From NCBI GenBank assembly GCA_038373885.1, contig JAWZYV010013192.1, positions 1-64,000 of the forward strand: DNA of 64,000 nt, given 5' to 3'. Of this stretch, positions 13,076-25,406 are shown one piece after another. Every line of letters begins with the position of its first letter. Position 1 is the first letter of the stretch. Both the position numbers and the translations under genes were made by a program. This DNA is from Cheiracanthium punctorium. Lineage: Eukaryota; Arthropoda; Arachnida; Araneae; Cheiracanthiidae. Under the pieces are notes generated by a model. It did not search any database, was not told where the DNA came from, and saw nothing but the letters and a program-made list of their open reading frames with translations.

Positions 13076-13184
13076 AAACTCTTGATTATACAAAACACAA
13101 ACATGAAAGAATTCAACGCAGTAACATAAAGAAAAAGATTCTTAATTAATCATTCTAATTAAACTTTCTAAGCTTTTAAAAATG

Positions 13185-14510
13185 TATCCTTAACCCAAAG
13201 GCTTAGTTAAGAATATCAGCAGCTTGATTTTCACTGCTACAATAACCCCACATTAAGCTTTTTCATCTGATACAAATCTCTAATAAGCTTGTAACGAATG
13301 TCAATATGTTTTAGTTTCTACAGTGAAATTCCAGGGTTTTACTTAACTAATCTAATAGCACTTTTGAATTGTCCATCTCTATAATGGGACACTTGGTTTC
13401 ATTCAATTCACACATCAGATTTGTAAGCCATATAGCTTCTATTAGCAGCTTGATTAGCCGCAACAAACCTCCCAGCTTCAGTTGTTGAAAGAGCCTATGC
13501 AAGCTTTGACGTTGACTTTTTCATGAAATAGCACCATTGGTTAAACACAACAAAGATCATCCCTGGAAGTGGATCTTCTGGAGAGTGGGATCACCAGCAT
13601 AGTCAGCGTCAGAAAAACGCTGAAGAGTACCACCTACATTACTTTCGGTACAGAATTACCACACTTTCCTGTCCGTTTTTAGGTAGTGCATGATTCTTTT
13701 TGTCATGGCCCAATGCACAAGTTTGAGGCTTCTCTAAAACTTGAGAAAGCACACCAACAGAGTAGCATATGTCAGGCCTTGAAACACAAGATAGGAACAT
13801 CAGACTTCCTATCGCCTCACGATAGGGGACAGAAGTATTAAGAGGCTCTGATGGATCAGTAGTTATAGTACCCCTTTTTCCATAGGTGTACTAACTGAAT
13901 TGCACTCAGAACATTTTAAAAACCGTTTCAAAATCTTTTTACAATAGGACTCTTGATGTTATCACTATGTCACCATTCCTCAAGACACTCAATTTTGGAT
14001 TCACAGAAAATAGTTGCCTCACTAATCACCACACTAAATTCATTTTTGCAGACTCTTTAGAAATTGCAATGCAAACTGATTATCTTGCAGATGCAATAAT
14101 TCCATCAATCCACATACACAATGAGAAAAATGGATTTTGTTATCAATCAGAAACAAACAAGGATCTGCATTAGACTGTCCTAAGGCCACACTTTTCTGAA
14201 AAACTTTTGAACTGTTCATTCCAAACTCTAGAGCTTGTTTGAGACCATAAATGCTTTTTCAGCAAATTTACACACATGATCTGACCCATCTTCAAAGCTT
14301 TCAGGCTGCTTCATGTAGATTTCTACAACAACAGAGATGTAATAAACAGAGTTCAACTGGTTATGCGTCCAGCAGAAGGACTTTCTTTGTGATTGAATTG
14401 AAGTGGGAGAGAGTTGTTGGTTTGCACATGCAAAGTTGTGCCGGTAGATGGTATGGAATTTAAAGCAAATATTGAGAAACTTTTGTGGAAGCTCTAACTG
14501 GAGCAAGTGG
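13185..14510 (-). pseudogene. Ty1/copia pol fragment (reverse transcriptase and RNase H)
   Basis: Read on the minus strand with several frameshifts. From about 14500 downward one sees the copia RT block YMKQPESFEDGSDHVC, then the equivalent of KALYGLKQA (near 14230-14270) and DPCLFLIDN (near 14150-14170). The linker PYREAIGSLMFLSC...RPDICYSVGVLS follows (near 13760-13830). RNase H blocks are FSDADYAGD (near 13590-13620), LSTTEAGRFVAA (near 13450-13500) and SSENQAADILTKP (near 13200-13238). The order matches Ty1/copia pol. Integrase and most of the RT palm, including the YVDD box, are missing or unreadable. The stops make it non-functional. Confidence 0.8.
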
Positions 14511-14539
14511 AGGAGACCAAAATGAATTGCTCCTAAAAC

Positions 14540-14736
14540 ACAACGATGTGTTTGATCTCAATAGTGGCGAGAGAAGCTGTCCTGCGGCTCAGAATGAAGC
14601 TCAGGCAGCTGATGCTGAGTTTCGTCAAGCAACGTAAAGAATTCAACAAGGCTGATTCCCTGGCTCAATTGATTCTTGTGAGATCCATGGACGATGCCAA
14701 CATCGAGCTGACAGCAACCTGCAAAAGTGCCATCGG
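14540..14736 (+). pseudogene. Ty1/copia gag-like fragment
   Basis: An open stretch encodes a peptide containing FVKQRKEFNKADSLAQLILV and MDDANIELTATCKSAIG, which resembles the UBN2-type Gag segment of copia elements around the LxxSM..(x)n..TAKEIW motif. It is interrupted by the MITE at 14737-14911. After the MITE and its duplicated target the frame continues briefly with IWEK before diverging into the repeat at 14923. The strand is opposite to the copia pol fragment next to it, so the two need not come from one copy. Confidence 0.5.
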
Positions 14737-14911
14737 CAGGGGCATAGCCAGAAAATTTTTCATGGGGGGGTTATGACTACTGCAACTCACATATATGCAT
14801 ACATGTGTGGTGATAAGGGAGTGAAGAATATACATTTTGCATGGCAAAAAGTTCATGGGGGAGTTATGACCCCCCCCCCTAACACCTCCCCCCCCCTTGG
14901 CTATGCCCCTG
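14737..14911. mobile_element. 175-bp MITE with perfect 8-bp target duplication
   Basis: The ends are perfect inverted repeats, CAGGGGCATAGCCA at the left and TGGCTATGCCCCTG at the right. The 8-bp flanks GCCATCGG are identical (14729-14736 and 14912-14919). The length and the 8-bp duplication point to mobilisation by a hAT-type transposase. The interior has G and C runs and no coding sequence. It interrupts the copia gag fragment. Confidence 0.9.
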
Positions 14912-14922
14912 GCCATCGGTAT

Positions 14923-15046
14923 CTGGGAAAAAGGTAAACACAGCAAGTGACACTAAGCACAGTGTTGCCACTTAGGATAATATAAAAGTATAAAACGATT
15001 ATGATTAAATGCACTGATTTTGATTTTCTTTACAAAAACAAGATCC
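14923..15046. repeat. Dispersed direct repeat, right copy
   Basis: Same-orientation copy of 12707-12832, starting GGGAAAAAGGTAAACACAGC. It begins where the copia gag reading frame stops, which suggests a breakpoint there. Confidence 0.6.
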
Positions 15047-17333
15047 TGGGCCTTAAATGTCTGGCGAGCGCTCTTAAGTCAGCATTTATTCCAATATCAG
15101 TACTACATGCAAAAAATGTGAATGGAATATAAGTTTTATTCGGATGTACTATATAATTAATAATTGTTAAAGTCATTATGAAAAATGATGTGGTATTTTT
15201 ATAATAAATATGTATTTTCCTTTTGATAAACCAGTGTGAAAGCCATACATTTATTTTTTCTCTATTCGGAACAATAATGATTAAAACCATACCAATAACT
15301 TTTAGAATAAGAGTTTTAAGTGTAGTAATTGTTTGTTTTATGCTTTGGTGCAAGTTTGTTAACAATTTTAGTTAACAAGAATGACAAATAGTTTTAAAAC
15401 TAATTTAAATATAAAAACCGAGCCTGTCTAGCTCAATGCGCTCGCTCTGATACTGAGAGTCGCACATGACCTGTCCAGTTAATGAAATGAAATGACAATG
15501 GAGAATCATTGTAATCCTGCATGTTATATATTTATATTTAAAAACAAAGTGTCATTAAAGGATAACAATCGTGGAACTAATGTTTACAAATATACAACAA
15601 TTTACCATAATTTAGAACTATTTGTGGCAGATATTGGGAGCTGACGTGTGCACAATGAAAATATACAAGGAAGAATAGAAATTAAAACAGAAACATGCCG
15701 GATTAGGAAAACAAGCAAAAGTTGATGACTGTAGATTCCCCTGAGTTAATTTTATTATGCTTAACAATATAATTATTACTAGTCTTAGGATGCACTTTTT
15801 AAAAGAATTTTTGTTTTTATTATTAAACTATATCTGTTGCAAACTCTCTCACACTTCTGCCCTTTATTACACTGTGTCTGGGAATTTGCTTTGGTACCGG
15901 GCAACAGTCAAAATATGTTTTTAATTCAGTTCTTTGAATGTAATTATATAGATTAGCCACTTTCGGTCTTTGTTGAACATGTTATCGAATTTGTATATAA
16001 TTATACCTTTAAATATGGAAACGTAATGTAAATAGTGTTTTAATAAAGTAAATAAATATAACTAAAACTAATAGAAGCTCTCCCAGTGATTGAGTAGAGA
16101 TAACATTATCCTTTGTATGGATAGTATTGCTTACAGACTTGAAAACATATGCACATCTGCAGTAAAGTAAATAACTTTTTTTCAACGGCATTTGTTTATT
16201 TCCCTTCTCCATATGCACCGAGACACTCCTCTGTGGGGGGTGGTAAAAGGTAAAGGAATAATCATTTTATGCTTGTATATTGAAAGGTTTAGTTTAAATA
16301 GTTATACTATGGATTTTTTCCCCCTGTGTTTTTATAATTTATAAACAGTTTTTTTGTTAGAACTATTTATAAAATTAATTTAGTATAGTTTTTTAGATCT
16401 TTGCACAGAATCATAGATCTTAATTTCTTTCAGTATTTCAAATCGGAAAATTAAAATTCCACTGTTTATTTAGTACTTGATATTTTGACTGGGAAAACTA
16501 ATAAATATTACCATGCTTCAGTATTCCAATTTCAATAATTTCCCATCCCTTTTAAGAATTAATATTTTATGCTTTTAATACCATAAGAGAAAAAATTGAT
16601 CACTATTTTAAATGTAATTGAGTTTTTTTAAAACCTTCATAAATTGGACACTTCTGTGGAAATCACAAGCCACAAATGCCGTTCCCCCTCCCACCCCCTC
16701 TCCTTCTGCGAGGGCACATATCGAATTAAAGAGCAGAAAAGGAAAGTTCCTCTAAAATTTTTTAAACAAATCTTTTGTTGGATCTGACATCCCTTCCGCG
16801 ACCCACCTCAGGAGAGGAACGACTGTTGATTATATTGGCATTGGACCTAAAAGCGAAGAGAGAGAACTTTTTTATTCGAATTTTTAGAGAACACATATTT
16901 TTTTATTTCTTCTCGAAGCAGGGAGAAATAGCTAGTTCATTTTAGTTTAGTTTTGTTGAGATATGTTTATGTTTATAGTTCCTGTGTGTGTATATAGCTT
17001 TGTAAATAACTATAGATGTAGATAATGTAATATTAATCAAGAATATATAATTTGGAACCCTTTACCTTAGTCATAATTTAGTTTTGCTTGTGAAATTTCT
17101 TGGTTTTTGACATATTTTAGGAAGACAAAGTGATTACTGAGCAGAGTTACGCTCCCGAGACCAATCTTAGCAAGTAAGTTCAATTTACCTGATACTTAGT
17201 TTTAGTTTAGTAGTAACATTTTTATGGCATCCCTTGCCGGTATTGCATACACTGTAGGGTAATAACTTTAAAACAATATTAGAAAACAAAAGAGGTACAT
17301 TTTTGTAACAGTATTATAAGCATAAAACATATC
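15047..17333. other. Non-coding stretch; possible BEL/Pao leader at right end
   Basis: No gene is recognisable. The last 550 bases lead directly into the BEL/Pao gag region, so 5' LTR and leader sequence may lie here. TGTTGGATCTGACA near 16775 resembles the way some BEL LTRs begin, but I found no second LTR to confirm it. A TAGCTCAATGCG string near 15427 resembles a tRNA A box but has no matching B box. Confidence 0.4.
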
Positions 17334-18858
17334 ATGGCTGAAGACGAAGCAACGCTTAAAAAGAAGCACACTGTTCTAAGGGCAGCAGTTACCAGATCTT
17401 TAAATGCGTTAAAAGAAGCAATAACGCAAATGGACATGTCAGATACTAATGAGTTAGAAGAATGTGTAGAAATGTTGACACAGAATTTTGATTCCCTCGT
17501 TACTGTCAATAGGGCATTAGAAAAACTTTTTAAACCAGAAGAGTTTGAAATGGAATACTTAAAGGCGGAAGAGTACTGCGAAAAGGTGGTTCGTGGAAAG
17601 TTTCGCGCCACCAAGAAAATTAAAAAAATAAAACAAAAAGTTAGTTCTATCAGTAGGAGACAGCTCAGAACGAAATCCTACAGCATAAACTTTAGATAGT
17701 ACAGCAACTAACGAATCAAAATGTCTAAATAATGTTCACGTGAAGCTGCCAAAACTTTCTTTAATAAAATTTCATGGGATTTGGGCCAATGGCTAAACTT
17801 CTGGAACAGTTTTGAGTCAGTGATTCATACAAATGAATCGTTAGACAAAGTTGACAAATTAAATTATTTAAAGTCCTGTTTGAGCAGAAGTGCTCTAAGA
17901 ACTGTAGAAGGTTTACCCATATCCGCCTCCATGTACAATACTGCAGTAAAATTATTGAAAGACAGATTTGGTAGAACCGACTTACTTATACATACACACG
18001 AGCAACATTCTTAATGTTAAACCCTTACAGAATTCGAATGATGTGCATGCTTTCAGGAAATTTTATAAAATTTCTATTGAATTAAGAAGTTTAGGAAATC
18101 TCTGTCAATCACTAGATAAGCTTTCGAGCATTTTGTGTACAACTATACTAAAAGCTCTCTCTCCCCAAAGACCTGCTGTTAGAGATCAACAAAAAAACAA
18201 ATGAAGACGCGTATTCTGATATCGAAAAATTATTAGAGTTCATAGCTAAGTCACTTCAGTCCCGAGAACGAGCCGACATAATTAAGAATGCCACGGACTC
18301 TCCATTTAGACATGATGACGTGTCTGCACCATCTAAAATAAACAAATATGATAAAAGAGCATATAAGCGAGAAAACTCCTTTTCAGCTTTGGATCTTGTT
18401 GCTACTGATGTAAGTGAGAAAAGGCAGACCTGTTGTTTTTGCGATAAAGAATTGCACAGTAGCCAATTTTGTAAATCTGCTCAAAATTTAAACAACGATG
18501 AAAAAAAAAAAAAAAATCCTGCGGAAAAAAGGTATTTGTTTCTGGTGCTTACAAAAGAGAAATCATTACAGCAAAGACTGATGTAAAAGTTGAATGTTCA
18601 CAGTGTGGTTATCGCCATTTTGATAGTATTTGTAACCAGACTAAAAATGGCCAGGCTAAAGTAGAGATGACCACACGTGATAAACCATCGGAAAAAACCA
18701 TTAACTCTTTCGAATTATTCTAATGGTTCAAATTTTTATTTACAGACTTTAATTGTTGGAGTATCAGGCAATGGTGTGATGGGTCATTTGCTGACGGAAG
18801 GACTGCTCCTGTTTGGAATAGGACTATCTGGAAATAGAAAACTGTTAGTACAATTATC
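17334..18858 (+). pseudogene. BEL/Pao retrotransposon gag region, broken
   Basis: The first open segment (17334-17699, 121 aa, starting MAEDEATLKKKHTVLRAA) is a helical N-terminal region. After a frameshift the DUF1759-type block is readable: LPKLSLIKFHG, then WLNFWNSFESVIHTNESLDK (near 17785-17845), LNYLKSCLSRSALRTVEGL, and KLLKDRFGR (near 17950-17975). A cysteine motif beginning CCFCDKELHSSQFC lies near 18430, and a second, FWCLQKRNH...C, is frameshifted by a run of A at 18501-18514. The start of the aspartic protease block, NFYLQTLIVGVSGNG, is near 18725-18780. The protease and all of pol are absent; the sequence meets an inverted BEL C-terminus at 18858. Confidence 0.8.
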
Positions 18859-19215
18859 ATGAATTTCCAAAGAGAACAATTTAGCTACGGACGAAGAAAA
18901 ATTCCCTTTTCGGTTTTTATCTTAGCCACACGAACAATATTATCCTTTCTGGGCAAAATTTCTGTTATTCTAACTAAAGGCCAATGTATGCATCGTTTAT
19001 TGATGTCTTCAACCAGAACAATATCACCAGCACCTAATTGCTTGTACTTATTTTCTTTTAAAGCTTGTTGTCTAAGCTGTTCTAAATACTCACTGCGGAA
19101 TCAATTTCGCAAATCAGATCCGATTCTTTGGCGGTATCTAACTCTTCGATTCAGATCTTTTGAATCTAGTGTGTCAATATCCGGGATTCCTGAGGAAGGC
19201 AGTTCTTGCAAAAAC
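18859..19215 (-). pseudogene. BEL/Pao polyprotein C-terminus (DUF5641), inverted
   Basis: The minus strand encodes the C-terminal domain that follows integrase in BEL/Pao polyproteins. Visible blocks, in order from 19215 downward, are FLQELPSSGIPDIDTLD, LNRRVRYRQRI, FRSEYLEQLRQQ, GAGDIVLVEDINKR, WPLVRITEILP, DNIVRVAKIKT, and a final VAKLFSLEIH. Small frameshifts and one stop interrupt it. Its 3' end touches the end of the plus-strand BEL gag segment, so the two halves are head-on rather than in series. That implies an inversion or two independent fragments. Confidence 0.8.
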
Positions 19216-19249
19216 ATCATGGGTTACAAAGGGGAAGGGTCTCTATTAT

Positions 19250-20275
19250 CTTCCGATATGTAGGTTATAGGACGGGAGTTGATCCACTTGTACACAGTCA
19301 CATAAGATGGTGTTCATCTCTTCGTAGCTCAAGGATGCTCGACCCAAACAGACTATAAATATGGTATTAGGGTCATTAGTTTCAGAAGTTTTAATAATAT
19401 TTAAAATTTCTACAATTTTGCTACTCTGCAGTTGCACAAAACTATCTTTCACATTTGTGGCACTTATGCGAGAGCTGTTAAATGTGATTTCTTTAAATTG
19501 GTCACCACTTAAATTTAGACATGTTCCCTGATTATGAAGTCTGTGAAGTTTAATTAAGGGTACATTCTTTTCAGATTTTTCAACATTTCTTTCTGACATT
19601 CTGCATCACAATTGAGATAAGTGGCGATTTCCAGTACGTAAATAGACTTTTAATTGAAATAAGAAGTTTTCAAACGGGAAAACAGCTAAAGTTGTCTAAA
19701 CAACCAAATCGGTACACATCATCTGCCAAGTGGGTTAAATTATGAACGTTGTACACGATTTTTTCCATGTTTTGCACAAATAATTTTAGCAAATCCTCAG
19801 CATATGATTTGTGGATATGATGTTACGGAAAACTATAGGCCCAGTGTAGAACAAAAGCTGGTGTAATTCAGTGGCTTTAAATCTGTCTACTTCTTTTAAA
19901 GACCTGGGTTTCCTACTGAACTCACTTGGTGTGTGTTTGGCCAGGGGTATTAACTTTTCAGATATTGCAGAAGCCTGAGACATGCTAATGTGCACACTGT
20001 GGTCTCCGTTCTGAAGCCAGTATAATAAAAGTTTTCTCATTACTCCCAAAATTACTAAGTGCATATTATCAAGTGGCACCTGAGTAACTAACCCTAAGTT
20101 TAATTCTATAAGGGGGGGAGTTCCTGTGTGATGACTTTCCTGTAACTTTAATCTGAAACTTTCATCTGTTAGTTTCTCAGCTTCATATTCTAAGAAAATT
20201 ACTCTGTTGTTAACAGACAAGCCTTTCTGGATACATTTTTTGCAACCATAAAAGCCACCATGCCTTTAATACATT
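19250..20275 (-). pseudogene. Tnp2/DUF4218-like transposase remnant
   Basis: A minus-strand coding region in at least three frames. From 20270 downward it encodes HGGFYGCKKC, a cysteine motif typical of this group. It then encodes a 144-aa open stretch with VPLDNMHLVILGVMRKLLLYW, EFSRKPRSLKEVDRFKATELHQ and LFYTGPIVFRN. Next come NVHNLTHLADDVYRFGCLDN and FSCFPFENFLFQLK (near 19650-19745), and a 117-aa C-terminal tail (19599-19246). This order is that of the En/Spm-related proteins common in arthropod and cnidarian genomes. Frameshifts near 20225 and 19790 and a stop near 19605 make it a pseudogene. Confidence 0.7.
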
Positions 20276-20910
20276 TCAAATCAGATCACTTTGGATAGTT
20301 TCTTTATCATTAAATAAAATATGTATTTGTACACAAATTTTAAAAGGTAAATTCTATGTTTATTATTCAAGTGATTATCTGTTACAGCACTTATACTAAT
20401 TTTATTAGTGTATGTGATCATAAGTTTACATTTTATCAATTATATCTCGCATCAACCCTTCCACTCCCCTCCTGCCGTTTATCACACATTCTTCTTGTCT
20501 CCCGACAAGCACGGGCTACTGTATCTACAAACAATTTAAAAATAATTTTAATTAGATTTTATTTAGTATTTAATTACAAATTTGAAATGAGACCTGTTAC
20601 TGACAATTAAAACAAAATTAAAAATATTTAATAATTGACCACCGAATATCAGTATTCAGCTGTTCGCCCAAATTACTATTCATTATATCTGTACATGCTA
20701 AATATTAAACTAGACTGTTCCTATAAATTGGATGAGCTTTAATATTTTGTCTTGCTGATATTCACTTGTGGGCAACTTGTTAAATAAAAATCAAAGTTGA
20801 TTGGAGACTTTTCAGTACTAATTGGGCTGAAGCACAGAGCATCTTTTGAAAAGTGATTAATTGTACAATAAATTACAAGATAAATAACTTAACATAAATA
20901 TTTATTCAAG
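20276..20910. other. Non-coding, AT-rich
   Basis: No gene or repeat end was recognised. It ends abruptly where the 5'-truncated retrotransposon copy 3 begins. Confidence 0.5.
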
Positions 20911-22675
20911 ATTCCACCCGGATCCAGAACTCTACCTCAATCACACTAAAATCATTGTGAAGGACTCCGTTAAATTTTTAGGTCTGACTTTTGACAAAAA
21001 ACTTACGTTTGCTAATCATATTTCTGACACTCGTAGAAAATGCGAAAAAAAACTCAACATTTTATAAGTCTTAACCAACTCCTCTTGGGGTGCAGAGCGT
21101 GATGCTCTGATGCGGATCTACCGAGCTCCGTTCCAAAATGGACTATGCAAGCTGCGTTTATGGATCGGCTTCTAAATCAATGCTAAAAAAACTTGACACC
21201 GTGCATCATACTGCACTACGCATATGCTCTGGAGCTTTTAGGACATCACCTGTACATAGCCTTTACGTCACCTGCCATGAACCACCTTACACTCTCATCC
21301 GTCACAAATTGTCATTGAATACCTATTTTCGCATCTTTTCTCATTCTTCACATCCCTTAAAGGATTCTTTCATAGATACCTAACTGGACTAGTTTTATGC
21401 AAATCGCCCTTCCTGCACTCCCTCCTTTGGACTTCGGATCCGTAGGAGTGTAGTCGGTACCCAATTGGAGGATCTTAATGTATCTACTTGTTCATTTCAT
21501 GAAGTCCCACCATGGACCAAATTGCAGATTCCCTACCTACAACCATTCGAAGGCTTCACAAAACCAAACACTGACCCCATAATATATAAACAGTTATTTC
21601 TAGACCATAAAAGGAAATATCAAAACTTCGAAGAACTGTATACTGACGGCTCAAAATCTCATAATCACGTTGGCTTTGCTTATGTACATCATAATCATTC
21701 TTACAACTATACCCTACCTTCATTTTGTTCCGTATTTACAGCCGAATTAATAGCTATTTATGAAAGCCTTCTTTACATCTCAAGAACAAATACCAAACAC
21801 TTCATCATCTACTCTGACTCACTAAGCATCTTGGAGAATCTGAAATCCGGCTCCCTAACTCATAGTTATATTTTGAAAGTATTACGCATGCACAAGAGAC
21901 TCATGAACCGTGGATACAACATCCTCTACTGTTGGATACCTAGCCATACTGGGATTCTTGGAAATGAAAAAGGCGATTCTTTGGCCACGCATTCTACTGT
22001 CCCATATAATTGTGATCTACCCTATACTGATATAAAATCTGGCCTTTCTTCCCTAACAAAAGGCACTTGGAATCATATATGGGACTGTGAAACCCAAAAC
22101 AAACTTCACTCTATCCGGCCAGCCCCTTACCCACTGGTCCACTCTATCGTACCGCAAGCACGATGTCATTCTGACACGTCTTCGCATTGGCCATACGAGA
22201 CTTACCCATCAGTACCTCCTTTTGGATGAACCTGCTCCTGAATGCCCTCATTGTCATACTCCTCTTACCATACATCATCTTTTAACCTCTTGCTCTGCTT
22301 TTAAAGCCTTTTACCTAAGTAATTTTAATTGTTCTCATCCCAGACTTGAGGATCTTTTGGGTGAAACCCCTCACCAGCACTTGTTTTTATTCCTTCAACG
22401 GGCTACCATTCTCTTTTCGGTGTGACGTATCTGCACACTTCTGACTTGCATCTGGATGGGACCCCCCATCCAGATGTCTTTGTTTGACCTTTTATCTACT
22501 TTTAACACTTTTTGAATTTTACTTTTCACCTTTTTATTCTTTACATTTTAGCTTTTACTAGATTTTTGTGGTACCTTTCATCTGAATACATCATGATACG
22601 ATTTTAACTCCTTGCCTGGCGCAGCATGTCCTTTTTGGACCTTGTGCCAATAAAGAACAATCAACCAACCAACCA
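20911..22675 (+). mobile_element. Non-LTR retrotransposon copy 3, 5'-truncated
   Basis: It begins inside ORF2, after the RT palm, at sequence equivalent to HPDPELYL, and runs through the RT thumb and RNase H to the tail. RNase H blocks YTDGSKSHNHVGFAYV, FTAELIAIYESL, YSDSLSILENL and WIPSHTGILGNEKGD are visible; the last usual ALA/AD position reads GD. Frameshifts near 21390, 21460 and 22090-22220 break the ORF. The 3' UTR keeps the CTGGATGGG/CCCATCCAG hairpin (22452-22473) and the TGGCGCA...TGTGCCA hairpin, then CAACCAACC. I could find no 14-bp duplication, so one flank has probably been lost. Confidence 0.9.
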
Positions 22676-23808
22676 ATCATGCGGTACCTGATCAACACTA
22701 GAAGGCCATCCTGTCTGTCAAAATTCTTTTATAATCCTTAATCCCTGATCCTGCAGGGTGGCCTGCTGGAATTCCTTTTTCTTAATTTCAGACATTTGCA
22801 ACTGTTTTTTCAGTGTATGCACAAACTATACCATTTCCATGCCTTCATCACCCACTTGATTTTTAAGATACGAACGTGACAAATCTGCTATATACATAAA
22901 CTTCTCTGGAAGATACTTTAGACTCAACTGATATTTTAAAAGCTTAATTTTTATCCTTTGCAAATGATTGGATAACAGATTAGAAATATTTTTATTCATA
23001 ATTGAAACCAATGGTTATGATGAATAAGGACTTCATCATCCCTGCCATAAATGTAATAGTGAAACTTGTTTGTTGCAAACAATATGCTTAAAAATTCTTT
23101 TTCAATTTGTGCATAATTTTTTTCAGCACTCGTTAAACTCGTGAGAAGAAAATGCGTTTGGTTGACCATTCTGTAATAAACAACATCCTAACCCATCTTT
23201 TGAGATGTCAGCTTCAATAGTTATAGATTTGCTACTATCAAATATCCCTAATACAGGTGCATTCGAAATTAGATTTTTTTAACTCTGCAGATGCTTGAGT
23301 GTGTATTTCTAACCACTGCCATTCTACATTTTGTTTTAAGAGCTCTCTTAGGAGCACAGTTTTATCAGAAAATTTTGGGACAAATCTCCTTAACATTCCT
23401 AAAACACGCTGCTACTGCAGTTTTTAGGTTCCCTTAATTCAACAATAGCCTTAACCCTGTCTGGATCAAGCTGCATGCCTGATGCATTAAACAAATGTCC
23501 TAAATATTTTACCTCAGTAATCCTCTTTTATGGAACTAGCTGCAATGAGCAGGTCATCAAAATAAACCAGAACACCAGGTATGTCACCAAAATTTTTCTG
23601 ATTACGCTTTTGAAAAATTTCAGGTGTATAGGAAATTCCAATTGGTAGCCTATGAAATTTATAGCAGCTCATGGGTGTGCTGAAAGCAAAAAGATCAGTG
23701 GTCTCCTTATCCAATTCAATCTGGAAAAACCCATCTTTTAAATCAAGAACGGAATATATACTTTTATTGCACAGCTTTGGTAAAATATCTTCAATTGTAG
23801 GAATAAAT
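22676..23808 (-). pseudogene. Ty3/gypsy pol, downstream part (RT to RNase H/integrase linker)
   Basis: Minus-strand LTR-retrotransposon pol. Near 23790 it resumes in the RT fingers, then gives LDLKDGF-type sequence, FRLP-equivalent FHRLPIGIS, PEIFQ and the active-site block VLVYFDDLLIA (23560-23600). After a degraded RNase H it reads LKYQLSLKYLPEKFMYIADL (near 22870-22930), the standard link to integrase. Stops and frameshifts are frequent. The upstream part lies at 54899-55555, on the other side of the hAT insertion. Retrotransposon copy 3 cuts off the downstream integrase. Confidence 0.85.
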
Positions 23809-23826
23809 TAGGGATCGACCGATACC

Positions 23827-25152
23827 ACATTTTCGCCAATGACCGATACCGATACTTTACCTATAAATTCATTTTCAGAAATAGCTGATACCAATACTTT
23901 TAAGTTATGGTATCGGCCGATACCGATACTTTACATAAATTAATGGCCTTTAAACCCTACATCTGCATTCTGGGCAGTTTTTGTAACGAGAGGGTAGTTC
24001 TTGTTAAAATGAATAACAGCATGATGAAATTTGAGCCCAGTAGAAAGCATTAAAAAGAAAAGCAGTGGATACATTGAAGTGTGAATTTACAGTAGTTCTA
24101 ATCTTTCTTTTCTATTCAATCATGCCGACGAATGGCTGAATTTATAAAAAGCTGAGCACTAGGAAGCGTCTTAGTGTTCAGGTTCGGAACTCTTTCTCCT
24201 CGCGTGGCTGTCGATCTAGTGGTCTAGTGAGTTTTGGGCGATTTTCTCCAGATGTTACGTGAATATGCGTTAGACTCCCTTAAAAAGTCCTTCGCACAAG
24301 CCCCCCCCCCCCCCCCAGTGGCAGAATGTTTTGCAGCTGTCAGCGACTAGCTTTTACAATTCTAAATTCTGTCTGCAAAATTTGCATGTAATTTTAGCGA
24401 ATAATTTGTACATAAAACCAATAGTTTTAATCCTTGCTGGAGTATGTGAGGCAAAGAGTAATTTAAATTCAATACAACATACTAAATAACAATAGGGAAT
24501 ATGAGTGCTTATACAGAGTTTGCTTGAAGGAAGTTAAGAAATAGTGATATAAAAATTTAATTTAAACATCAGGATGAGATTGACAAAAAAGCAGAATGAA
24601 ATCATACGCAAGAAAATTATGTGAATAAAGTATTTATGTGAAAGATTTTTAAAAGATCTAGGAATATTACATGATAAAAATGACACAATTAATAAACGGA
24701 TTATTTTTTATATAATAAGCACAAATCAGGTAAAGATTATTAAATTATTTATCATTCATTTACCGTGGAAGTTTAGTTAACCAACTTTAACACATCATGG
24801 ACATCAGAAAATACAAAATTAGATATTAAAACTTTCTTACTATCTGAGGGAGTCCACCATAGTCAGAAGACAAAATTCAAAAATACATTATTAATATTAT
24901 AACATTTAAAGAATAAAAATCTACTTCATCACAGGATCCAAGTGTTTTTTTTTTTTTTATCTACTTGCAAAAATATACATAGACAGTAAAAATATTAAAC
25001 AAACACACTGAAGGATCAGTGGTTGGGAGAAGAGCAATCTGAACAGGTCTTCACCCTAAGCTAAATTAAATGTAAGAATAGTGGTATACGAAATTTAATT
25101 CAACATAAATTGCAGATTTTTTTTCTTAGTCTGCTTCTGCTTTCACAATGCA
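23827..25152. other. 3' non-coding part of the hAT element
   Basis: No coding sequence is seen. It contains subterminal GATACCGATAC repeats up to about 23940, a run of about 16 C at 24301-24316, and AT-rich sequence. It ends at the duplicated target of retrotransposon copy 4. Confidence 0.5.
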
Positions 25153-25406
25153 AATAAACAATAAGATGGTTGGTTTTTAGTGGCACAAGGTCCAGAAAGG
25201 ACATACTGCGCCAGACAAAAGGTTAGAGCCATATAATTAGGTAGTCAGATAAAAGGTACCATAAAAACTTAGTAAAAGCTAAACTGTAAAGGCTAAAAAC
25301 GTGAAAAGTAAAAACCAAAAGGTGTTGTTCAAAGTAGGTAAAAAGTGGAAAATAGACATCTGGATGGGGTTCCCATCCAGATGCCAGTCAGACAGAGTTG
25401 GGCACT

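Noticed and set aside
15420..15480. tRNA-like string with an A-box-like TAGCTCAATGCG
   Set aside because: No B box GGTTCGANNCC at the right distance and no cloverleaf could be drawn.
16775..17190. BEL/Pao 5' LTR
   Set aside because: Only a TGTTGGA-type start is suggestive; no second LTR, clear end or primer-binding site was found.
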